DNA of 12,644 bases from Promethearchaeota archaeon (GTDB lineage: Archaea > Asgardarchaeota > Lokiarchaeia > Sigyniarchaeales > SOKP01). How positions within the stretch are numbered: the first letter of the stretch is position 1; every line of letters starts with the position of its first letter. The notes under the pieces were generated by a model that saw nothing but the letters and a program-made list of their open reading frames with translations, did not search any database and had not been told where the DNA came from. Shown here one piece after another: positions 6,147 through 12,068 of the stretch. The translations under genes and the position numbers were made by a program. Location of the stretch: NCBI GenBank assembly GCA_030615145.1, contig JAUWZT010000088.1:1-12644 (forward strand), read 5' to 3'.

Positions 6147-7433
6147 TTAATCTTCGTCTAAAACGTATAGAATGATGTTTATTATGTCAGCCTTTCTTGC
6201 TGTTGAGGGAAGGTTAATCTCATGCTTTTTACAATAACTTTTCAATTCTTTCACGGTTAAAGTGTTAAGATCGTCTGGTAATTCTTCAGATAATACTTTT
6301 GGTGCGATTTTCTTAGTTTCTTCTGTCAATTCTTCCTCACCTGGCGCAAATGAGCGTTCAAATTTTTCTCCTGAAGCATTTTCAATTAAGCTTATGATAT
6401 CTTCTAAATCTTCCTTCTTCCTTTTCGGTATCAAATCTATAACTTTTTCCTCTTCTTTTTCCTCTTCTTTTTCTTCTTTTACAGCTTCTTTATACTCTTG
6501 TTTTTTCTGATATCTTTCTTGTTGAATTTCTTTTAATTCCTTCATTATTGAATTATAATTATCTTTAAAATGTTTTAGACTAACATTAACTAAATCAGAA
6601 AAACTTTCCCACCTTTCTTCTTTAGCAATAGAATTTGCCCAATAAAACAAATCTTTTTGTAAATCGATAGTAACCACTTGTCCTTCGGAATTAACATCTA
6701 AAGTGAGCCATCTTAATATGTTTGCAATCAATATATCATTATCAAAAGCAGAAAACCCGTATTCTCTTCCAAGAGACGAAAATATAGATAATGTCCCAAA
6801 GGCGACGACTTTGCCTTTGTAGTAATTAACGGAAACAAGCAGGGGAATCTTAGGACTATCATCTTCAATCCATTTCTGTTCTTCAAATCTATTCCTCCAG
6901 CAGTTTAAACCGCCTCTTACTAATACCTCAACCTGTATATTTTTTTCGTCTTCTACAAAGCCTAAGGTTGCTAACGAACAGGCGCTTGATAAAACTATCT
7001 TTTTTATGTTTTCGGTGATATAATGTTGATTGAAATTTGTTAATAACGGTCTTTTTTGCAAATTAACGTAATTCACCGAGTCATTAACTTCATCTGTAGC
7101 GAATTCAAATCCAAATTTCCTCACCAATTCATTTATATTGGTTCTATTTAAATATTCTCCACCTCGGGAGCCAATAATAAGTAAACTTCCGCCAATTCTT
7201 ACGTATTCCTCTAAAACATCTATTTCTTTCGGTGTTAAGTTAATGTTTTTAGGTATAGAGATAATAATTGCATCGTAAATACGTGCTTTCTCTAACGCGT
7301 AAAAACCAGCCTCGATCTTTCCTAATTTATAAGCAGATGAAAATAAGAACTGAGTGAAATCCGAATAACTAGAAGCTTCTAAAGTAAGCATACCACCATG
7401 ACTATAGTCTAACCCAACCGCAATGTTTTTCAT
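6147..7433 (-). CDS. GIFT (IFT52-like) domain protein with coiled coil and C-terminal SAP-like motif
   Basis: 428 residues in three parts. Residues ~1-246 form an alpha/beta domain of the GIFT/class I amidotransferase-like fold. LTPKEIDVLEEYVRIGGSLL (66-85), RGGEYLNRTNINELVRKFGF (90-109) and the closing KGKVVAFGTLSIFSS...NDILIANILRWLT (207-245) recall, from memory, the N-terminal domain of eukaryotic IFT52. I see no Cys-His-Glu amidotransferase triad, so a binding or scaffold role is more likely than catalysis. Residues ~285-340 are a charged helix or coiled coil with an EEKEEEKEEEK tract. Residues ~386-425 (LNTLTVKELKSYCKKHEINL and a following helix) look like a SAP/HeH helix-extension-helix motif, usually DNA- or RNA-binding. 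There is no signal peptide or membrane segment, so it is cytoplasmic. It is the first gene of a probable operon with the TRM11-like gene and nth. Function is unknown. Confidence 0.8.
   Translation of the reverse strand: MKNIAVGLDYSHGGMLTLEASSYSDFTQFLFSSAYKLGKIEAGFYALEKARIYDAIIISIPKNINLTPKEIDVLEEYVRIGGSLLIIGSRGGEYLNRTNINELVRKFGFEFATDEVNDSVNYVNLQKRPLLTNFNQHYITENIKKIVLSSACSLATLGFVEDEKNIQVEVLVRGGLNCWRNRFEEQKWIEDDSPKIPLLVSVNYYKGKVVAFGTLSIFSSLGREYGFSAFDNDILIANILRWLTLDVNSEGQVVTIDLQKDLFYWANSIAKEERWESFSDLVNVSLKHFKDNYNSIMKELKEIQQERYQKKQEYKEAVKEEKEEEKEEEKVIDLIPKRKKEDLEDIISLIENASGEKFERSFAPGEEELTEETKKIAPKVLSEELPDDLNTLTVKELKSYCKKHEINLPSTARKADIINIILYVLDED
6444..6467. repeat. 12-bp tandem repeat inside the GIFT-SAP gene
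   Basis: Two perfect copies of TTTTTCCTCTTC (6444-6455 and 6456-6467) are followed by a degenerate partial copy. In frame on the minus strand they encode the Glu/Lys-rich EEKE repeats between the coiled coil and the SAP-like tail. This is a low-complexity coding repeat that could vary in length by slippage. Confidence 0.75.
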
Positions 7434-7490
7434 AAAAAATACTTCTTTGTAGTAATTTTAATAATTTTATTCTAAAATATAATAATTTCT

Positions 7491-7505
7491 ACTTTTATAT
7501 ATTTT
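7491..7505 (-). promoter_or_regulatory. TATA box of the GIFT-SAP operon
   Basis: The minus strand reads AAAATATATAAAAGT, a near-consensus archaeal TATA box about 65 nt upstream of the ATG at 7433. This would give a leader of roughly 40 nt, longer than for other genes here. A weaker TATA-like stretch nearer the start (about 7462-7485) is an alternative. Confidence 0.4.
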
Positions 7506-7565
7506 ACAGTATAATTCTTACTTTTTTACTCACTCTAAGGGAATAATAAAACTATGTAATATTTC

Positions 7566-7587
7566 CATTTTATAAAATTGTAAAATG
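7566..7587. repeat. Short inverted repeat in the 198-bp spacer
   Basis: CATTTTA (7566-7572) and TAAAATG (7581-7587) flank an 8-nt AT loop. It lies upstream of the GIFT-SAP promoter and downstream of the acyltransferase-like gene. The rest of the spacer (7434-7631) shows only AT-rich promoter and terminator sequence. Confidence 0.25.
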
Positions 7588-7600
7588 TTGATTTAGTTTA

Positions 7601-7619
7601 AAAAATAAAAGAAAAAAAA
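7601..7619 (-). terminator. Poly-T terminator of the acyltransferase-like gene
   Basis: On the minus strand, downstream of the stop at 7632-7634, there is a run of eight T, a C, then TTTTATTTTT. This matches a factor-independent archaeal U-tract terminator and separates this gene from the GIFT-SAP operon. Confidence 0.5.
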
Positions 7620-7631
7620 GTTAAATAAGGA

Positions 7632-8729
7632 TTAGATTTTAACAATAATGTTTTTTCTTGCTAACAACATTGCGATTCCTGCTTCAATAACAATTGGTAA
7701 AACGCCAACCAGAATCATAGTGAGTATAGGGTTTGCTATAAGAAAATCTCTATAACCATCTGCTAAAAAACCAACATATTGATCGAATATAAATGCTATA
7801 ATGAACAAAAGTAGCATATTTTTTCCCATTTCGGAAAGCACTGGGACTTTAAAATTCATTTTCTCAAACCCATAAAAAACTGCGATCAAGAATCCAGATG
7901 CAGCTATTGCTAACAAAGCAAGAGAGGTTGTGGCGTCGTGATGCTCTGCAAATTGAATCCAGTCAAAGCAATAAAATGCTATAATCGCAATTGTAGACAC
8001 TGGAAGAATTCTTTTCTTAAATCCAACGTTAGGATCGCTAGGATCAAGTTTGTACCATTGAGAAAAGCAAGTACCTGCTATCGCAATGGCGGCGTGATTA
8101 AGAGCGTTCCACGGAAATATTAGAGGTCCATCGACTGGTCCATAATGGTTAAAACCCGGGAGAAAATATAATGTAGCGTGTAAAATTAGTATGCCCATAC
8201 ATAAATAGATTCTAACATCCGCTTTTTTTGGAATAAGAAATATGCTTAAATACGCTGCGAATGAGCCAATTGCCAGATTTGCGAGCGTTCCTTTGTATAG
8301 AACCTCATCCCAAGGAATAGAACCTTCAAGAAGCAAACCTCCAATTAAACCGTCAGCCAATAAGGCTAAGCCATATAGAACAGCAACCCTTATAATACCG
8401 TGTTTCCACGCCGCACCAATGCCTTTCTTATCTCTTCTACTGGAAAATGCGATAAAACCAACGTATCCTAATATAAACATGAATATTTGTTGGCCGATGT
8501 CTATAATAGTGATTATCGCTGAATATCCTTTATAATATTGAAAGCCATGGTTTAAAAGAGGAGGTCCTATTGGAGTAACACCACCTAATAAATCACCCGA
8601 TAACGGCCAAGTTATTACAGAGACGATTAGTAAAACAATAATTAAGCCTCTGAATTGATCTAACCACTCATATCGCTTGTGTAATTGTTCCGTTCTTTCT
8701 GATTCATCTTCAATTTTTTCTTCAGACAT
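7632..8729 (-). CDS. HGSNAT/DUF1624-like membrane acyltransferase family protein
   Basis: 365 residues with about ten hydrophobic helices. The family (heparan-alpha-glucosaminide N-acetyltransferase catalytic domain, DUF1624/DUF5009/YeiB relatives) carries acyl groups across the membrane onto sugars in known members. Signatures: WLDQFRGLIIVLLIVS (22-37, the 'R..sLDafRGl' start), IIDIGQQIFMFILGYVGF (75-92, the 'D...plFlfivGvs' helix) and LSEMGKNMLLLFIIAFI (298-314, the 'lGrnaLllYi' helix). I start it at the ATG at 8727-8729, not at the TTG two codons upstream, because a TATA box is centred 26 nt before that ATG and a leaderless start is common here. The first ~20 residues are a charged cytoplasmic tail. 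It is divergent from an MFS transporter, with which it may share regulation. Activity and substrate are unproven. Confidence 0.78.
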   Translation of the reverse strand: MSEEKIEDESERTEQLHKRYEWLDQFRGLIIVLLIVSVITWPLSGDLLGGVTPIGPPLLNHGFQYYKGYSAIITIIDIGQQIFMFILGYVGFIAFSSRRDKKGIGAAWKHGIIRVAVLYGLALLADGLIGGLLLEGSIPWDEVLYKGTLANLAIGSFAAYLSIFLIPKKADVRIYLCMGILILHATLYFLPGFNHYGPVDGPLIFPWNALNHAAIAIAGTCFSQWYKLDPSDPNVGFKKRILPVSTIAIIAFYCFDWIQFAEHHDATTSLALLAIAASGFLIAVFYGFEKMNFKVPVLSEMGKNMLLLFIIAFIFDQYVGFLADGYRDFLIANPILTMILVGVLPIVIEAGIAMLLARKNIIVKI

Positions 8730-8748
8730 TTTCAATCATTTTTTTCGA

Positions 8749-8762
8749 TTTATATTATAAAA
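8749..8762 (-). promoter_or_regulatory. TATA box of the acyltransferase-like gene
   Basis: The minus strand reads TTTTATAATATAAA, centred about 26 nt upstream of the ATG at 8729. The predicted transcription start coincides with that ATG, which favours it over the upstream TTG (8735) and over the out-of-frame ATG at 8739. Confidence 0.5.
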
Positions 8763-8867
8763 TTAAAAAAAAATACTGTAATTATTAGTTTTGATCGATG
8801 CGAATTTAAAAATTTCGCTTTAGAAAAAAGAGAAGTTTATTATAAGATAGCGACGAATTAAAATTAA

Positions 8868-8879
8868 TTTTATATATTT
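8868..8879 (+). promoter_or_regulatory. TATA box of the MFS gene
   Basis: TTTTATATATTT centred near 8873 lies about 25 nt before the ATG at 8898, preceded by A-rich sequence that could act as the TFB-recognition element. The spacing indicates a leaderless transcript. Confidence 0.5.
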
Positions 8880-8897
8880 TATACATGTGAGCTAAAT

Positions 8898-10352
8898 ATG
8901 AAGAAAAGGGAGATTATTTCGTTATTTTTCTTTTTATCTTTAATCTTAATCATTTTAATGGACAGTGCTTTATTCCTTCCTAATGAAGTTTTAATTGCTG
9001 CAGATTTAGGTATAAATTTTTTTTTTATAGGGATCATCATTAGCGTCTATACCATCGTTAATGGAGTTTCGATACTATTGTTTGGTTATTTGACAGATTT
9101 AATACAAAGAAAGAAGATTTTAATTTTTGCGGGGATTTTATGGTCAATAACGGCGATACTGCACATATTTATAGAAGAATTTTGGCAATTAATCCTTGCT
9201 AGAATCGTTGCTGCTATTGCTGTAAGCGTAACAACTCCACTTGTAATTTCTTATTTAGCTGATATAATCTCATCGGATTCTCGTTCAAAATCTTTCGCCT
9301 TCTGGGGTTTAATATCAACTATTGGAAGTCTCGTTGCTGGAGCAATTGCTTTAGCGTTTAACGCGATTGACTATGGAGCGATAGAATCGTTAAGCATTCC
9401 TGATAAAATTGAATTTATTGCCATTACTTATCCCGAATTTTTATACACATGGCGGTTACCGTACTTTTTCCTGGGAATTATTGCGCTTATCTTTACTATA
9501 CTGAATTTTTTTATTACCGTAGAACCTAAAAGAGCGGCAAAAGAGAAATCTTTAGAAAATGTTTTAACAGACGAAGACATGCGTTATTCATATAAAATTA
9601 AATTTTCAGATTTGAAGTTTATTTTTAAAAGAAAGTCAAACATCTTTTTAATGTTTAACTTTTTCGATGTTATTGCTTCCGGGCTATTAGTAGCTTACAT
9701 TTTTCCTTATATTCAACTTGAAATTGGCGTAAATATTATTGATCTCAAGGTTATTATTTTATTATTGTTTGCGGTGGTGTTAGGATTAATCATTGGTCAG
9801 TTTGGGCTTGCCCATTGGGGAGATAAGAAAGTTCAAAATGGAGATCTCTCTGGTAGGGTGAAGGTAGCGGTAATTTGTTCAATTTTAAATCTACCATTTC
9901 TCTTATTTGCATTTGCGATGTCACCTAATGTAACGAGCTCAACTTTCTTTTTTGGTGCTTTATTAGTCAATGATGTCGTATTTTGGGTTTTATGGTTAAT
10001 TTATTGCATGTTTATAGGTATTGGGCTTGCTTTTACAATGGGTATTGGACCTAACTGGTATAGTTCTCTTATTGACGTAAATTTTCCAGAAAATCGCGGC
10101 ACCATGATTGCGGTGGGCTCCTTTATTGACACTATAGGGCGCGCATCAGGCGCCATTATTGGCGGCTTCGTGGTTACTATGACAGGTAGTTTTTCTGCTA
10201 CAATTTTTTGGTCCACTCTGATATTTGGACTAATTTCAATTTGCTTTTGGGTTCCACTTTTCTTTACTGCTGAAAAAGATTATAAAGAAATAAATGAAAT
10301 TATGAAAAAACGAGCAGTTATGTTAAGCGATCAAGAAGTAAGAGACGAATAA
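8898..10352 (+). CDS. Major facilitator superfamily transporter
   Basis: 484 residues with about twelve transmembrane helices in two six-helix halves. The MFS motif A is seen between helices 2 and 3 as GYLTDLIQRKK (63-73), with a counterpart in the second half, GLAHWGDKKVQNG (303-315). RSKSFAFWGLISTIGSLVAG (129-148) matches the conserved helix 4-5 region, and ENRGTMIAVGSFIDTIGRASG (about 397-417) its symmetry mate. A basic cytoplasmic loop (~208-245) joins the halves. An extra hydrophilic stretch at ~155-185, between helices 5 and 6, is longer than in minimal MFS proteins. The subfamily (drug, sugar or lipid export) cannot be assigned. It is transcribed divergently from the acyltransferase-like gene, and its stop lies 7 bp from that of the convergent taw2. 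Confidence 0.92.
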   Translation: MKKREIISLFFFLSLILIILMDSALFLPNEVLIAADLGINFFFIGIIISVYTIVNGVSILLFGYLTDLIQRKKILIFAGILWSITAILHIFIEEFWQLILARIVAAIAVSVTTPLVISYLADIISSDSRSKSFAFWGLISTIGSLVAGAIALAFNAIDYGAIESLSIPDKIEFIAITYPEFLYTWRLPYFFLGIIALIFTILNFFITVEPKRAAKEKSLENVLTDEDMRYSYKIKFSDLKFIFKRKSNIFLMFNFFDVIASGLLVAYIFPYIQLEIGVNIIDLKVIILLLFAVVLGLIIGQFGLAHWGDKKVQNGDLSGRVKVAVICSILNLPFLLFAFAMSPNVTSSTFFFGALLVNDVVFWVLWLIYCMFIGIGLAFTMGIGPNWYSSLIDVNFPENRGTMIAVGSFIDTIGRASGAIIGGFVVTMTGSFSATIFWSTLIFGLISICFWVPLFFTAEKDYKEINEIMKKRAVMLSDQEVRDE

Positions 10353-10359
10353 AAGCATC

Positions 10360-11217
10360 TTAATCTTTATATACTAAGATATCAACAACGATATGGTATA
10401 AATGTGGACCATAACTTTTTACAAATCTTTTTGATAATAGCTTGCATTTATAATTACTTGTTTCCGCAATTTCTTTAAATTCATTGAACAAACTTAGGTA
10501 ATTTTCTTTCATAGCAACACCTTCATAATGAAAGGTTGTTCCACTCTCTTTTATTAAAGTTAAAGCCTCTTTAATAAAGTCTTTTGGAGCTGGAAAAACA
10601 CCCATAATCACTCGGTCAGCTCTCACTCCAGATTTACTCAATTTAATAACCTCACTCTTACTATCACCGTTAATTGGGATAATTATATTATCGAGATGAT
10701 TTATTTTGATATTTTCAGTTAAAAATTTAAAGGATTCAAGGTTGAGTTCTATACTATATATCATTTTTGGCTTCGAATGTTTCGCGATTGGCAAAGAGAA
10801 GTATCCAATACCCGCGAACATGTCAACAATTACTTCATTTTCTTTCACTAATGTTGCTAAAAATTTTCTTTCGTTCAGATTTCCCATACTAAACATTATC
10901 TTAGTAAAATCGAATCTATAGACAACTCCGTGTTCTTTATGTTCCACAATTGGATTATCTTCTCCCACTAAAAACACGACATTTTCTGGTGTTCTATATT
11001 TTCCTTTAATTTTGCCTGTGTTTAAATAAACGGATCTAGTACTCGGTAAAAGTTCCATATACTTTTTTGCAATAAGGATTTTTTTTTCCAGCAGCAAGGG
11101 ATTTAATTTTATTATTATTACTCTACCTATAGTTTGGAAACCTCGAGGAAGAACTGATAATTCTTCATCGCTCAGTATCTCTCTTAACTTTTCCTTGAAG
11201 TTATCTTTAAATCCCAT
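10360..11217 (-). CDS. taw2: tRNA wyosine-pathway enzyme Taw2/Trm5-family (probable aminocarboxypropyltransferase)
   Basis: 285 residues of the Trm5/TYW2 class. Taw2 transfers the 3-amino-3-carboxypropyl group of S-adenosylmethionine to the tricyclic base at position 37 of tRNA-Phe. The N-terminal ~85 residues form the small domain (LPRGFQTIGRVIIIKL, 23-38). Then come YRFDFTKIMFSMGNLNER (100-117), the SAM site VDMFAGIGYFSLPIA (131-145), YSIELNLESFKFLTENI (154-170) and ADRVIMGVFPAPKDF (200-214). Trm5 methyltransferases have an N-P/L-P motif after 'DRV.M'; the G-x-F/I-P type here, and the ELN instead of DLNP, favour Taw2. Trm5 remains the alternative. It faces the MFS gene tail-to-tail. A weak TATA-like CAATTTATT lies about 27 nt before the ATG. 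Confidence 0.82.
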   Translation of the reverse strand: MGFKDNFKEKLREILSDEELSVLPRGFQTIGRVIIIKLNPLLLEKKILIAKKYMELLPSTRSVYLNTGKIKGKYRTPENVVFLVGEDNPIVEHKEHGVVYRFDFTKIMFSMGNLNERKFLATLVKENEVIVDMFAGIGYFSLPIAKHSKPKMIYSIELNLESFKFLTENIKINHLDNIIIPINGDSKSEVIKLSKSGVRADRVIMGVFPAPKDFIKEALTLIKESGTTFHYEGVAMKENYLSLFNEFKEIAETSNYKCKLLSKRFVKSYGPHLYHIVVDILVYKD

Positions 11218-11318
11218 AAATGTTCAAAATTGTCAATCAATAAATTGAAACTAAAACCAAATCAAGTTAAATTATTATATTATAGTATGCATTTTTTGAA
11301 AGGTGCACTTCCTTTTAA

Positions 11319-11341
11319 GACTCTAACCGAAGTAAAGAGTC
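11319..11341. repeat. Hairpin downstream of the tnpB remnant
   Basis: GACTCT (11319-11324) and AGAGTC (11336-11341) form a 6-bp stem with an 11-nt loop, 15 nt beyond the tnpB stop. IS200/IS605 right ends and TnpB guide RNAs carry subterminal hairpins at this place, so it may mark the old right end. The rest of 11218-11355 shows only AT-rich DNA and the taw2 promoter side. Confidence 0.35.
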
Positions 11342-11355
11342 ATTATTTATATATC

Positions 11356-11831
11356 TTATGTTACTGCTATTCTTTTTGGGGGTATAAGCATCCAATTTTG
11401 AGGGATTTTATTAAATAACGATGGTGCTCCTTTTCTTCCGATGTTAAAAGCACCGTTCACGTCTGAATGGATGTATTTATCGGAGATTTCTGAATAAAAT
11501 TGGCCATAATGTTTATGTGAGACACCGTCTTTTCCTCGAATAATAGGGTTTCGAACTCCATCGTAATTTAAATGAAATTTAATTACTTCGTAGTCGAGAG
11601 CTGAACATTTAGAGGTATAACTCTCTTCCTGAACGATAATGTTAATTCCACAAAGCATAGCTTTATATTTAATAGATTCAATTATTTTATAAAATGGGAG
11701 CGCAATTCTTCTATTACTAAGTTCAAAAGCGAAGACTCCCCCATCTTCTTTAATTTAATCGTAAAAAAGTGGTTCTTTACGCGATCGGGTTCTACATCTT
11801 CTCCTAATAAATCGACTTGTTTCTTTGCCAT
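11356..11831 (-). pseudogene. tnpB: Internally deleted, frameshifted tnpB (IS200/IS605 OrfB) remnant
   Basis: The 3' part (11754 down to the stop at 11356) encodes about 132 codons typical of the C-terminal third of TnpB: ALPFYKIIESIKYKAMLCGI, then EESYTSKCSALD, then HSDVNGAFNIGRK with the last RuvC Asp. A stop (TAA at 11755-11757) closes this frame upstream. An ATG at 11829-11831 opens a second frame, shifted by one, encoding MAKKQVDLLGEDVEPDRVKN and then HFFTIKLKK, before it runs out of frame over the TnpB-coding DNA and stops at 11682. I read this as the N-terminal end of the same gene fused to its C-terminal end after loss of the middle, with a frameshift; the N-terminal assignment is inference. 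RuvC-I and RuvC-II are gone, and only one Cys of the zinc ribbon remains (as in some variants), so no nuclease is expected. No tnpA is nearby. Confidence 0.72.
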
Positions 11832-11900
11832 AAAGTAAATGTTATTGTTTTGTTTTTTATATTTTATAAGCTTGTTTTCATTTAAATAGTTTCAAGAATC

Positions 11901-11950
11901 TAAAAGAGCTATATATATTTCAATAATAAGAATAGATAAAACCTCTTTTA
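11901..11950. repeat. 8-bp inverted repeat upstream of the tnpB remnant
   Basis: TAAAAGAG (11901-11908) and CTCTTTTA (11943-11950) are perfect inverted copies separated by 34 nt of AT-rich DNA. A further small stem, TTAAGA/TCTTAA (11976-11981 and 11989-11994), follows. These could be remains of the element's left end or, read on the plus strand, part of the control region of the acyl-CoA synthetase gene. Nothing else is seen in 11832-12000. Confidence 0.25.
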
Positions 11951-12005
11951 ATCTCCAGACAAAAGCTTATTTTTATTAAGAAATAATCTCTTAAAACAAT
12001 ATATC

Positions 12006-12026
12006 TAATAGAAAATTTTTCTATTA
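12006..12026. promoter_or_regulatory. Near-perfect palindrome abutting the acyl-CoA synthetase promoter
   Basis: TAATAGAAAA (12006-12015) and TTTTCTATTA (12017-12026) are 10-bp perfect inverted arms around one T. It ends 4 bp before the TATA-like element at 12030-12040, at the place where archaeal activators or repressors of the TFB site bind. It may be an operator for a dimeric regulator. Confidence 0.4.
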
Positions 12027-12029
12027 TCT

Positions 12030-12040
12030 AAATATAAAAT
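12030..12040 (+). promoter_or_regulatory. TATA box of the acyl-CoA synthetase gene
   Basis: AAATATAAAAT centred near 12035 lies about 34 nt before the ATG at 12069, predicting a leader of only a few nucleotides. Confidence 0.45.
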
Positions 12041-12068
12041 ATGGTACTGAAAAATTAGTGAATAAAAA

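Noticed and set aside
6444..6480. Possible CRISPR-like or regulatory repeat
   Set aside because: The 12-bp units are adjacent, without spacers, and are in-frame codons for Glu/Lys repeats.
6262..6510. Plus-strand open frame rich in Ser/Phe
   Set aside because: It is the mirror of the Glu/Lys-rich coding repeat of the GIFT-SAP gene and has no family resemblance of its own.
8242..8535. Plus-strand 97-codon open frame (and 7938-8123)
   Set aside because: Antisense to the membrane acyltransferase-like gene; no start-site signals or recognisable domain.
8730..8739. Alternative starts TTG 8735 and ATG 8739 for the acyltransferase-like gene
   Set aside because: TTG 8735 lies upstream of the predicted transcription start, and ATG 8739 opens a five-codon out-of-frame run; ATG 8729 fits the TATA spacing.
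11230..11418. Plus-strand 62-codon open frame
   Set aside because: It covers the spacer and the tail of the tnpB remnant in antisense and shows no protein-like pattern.
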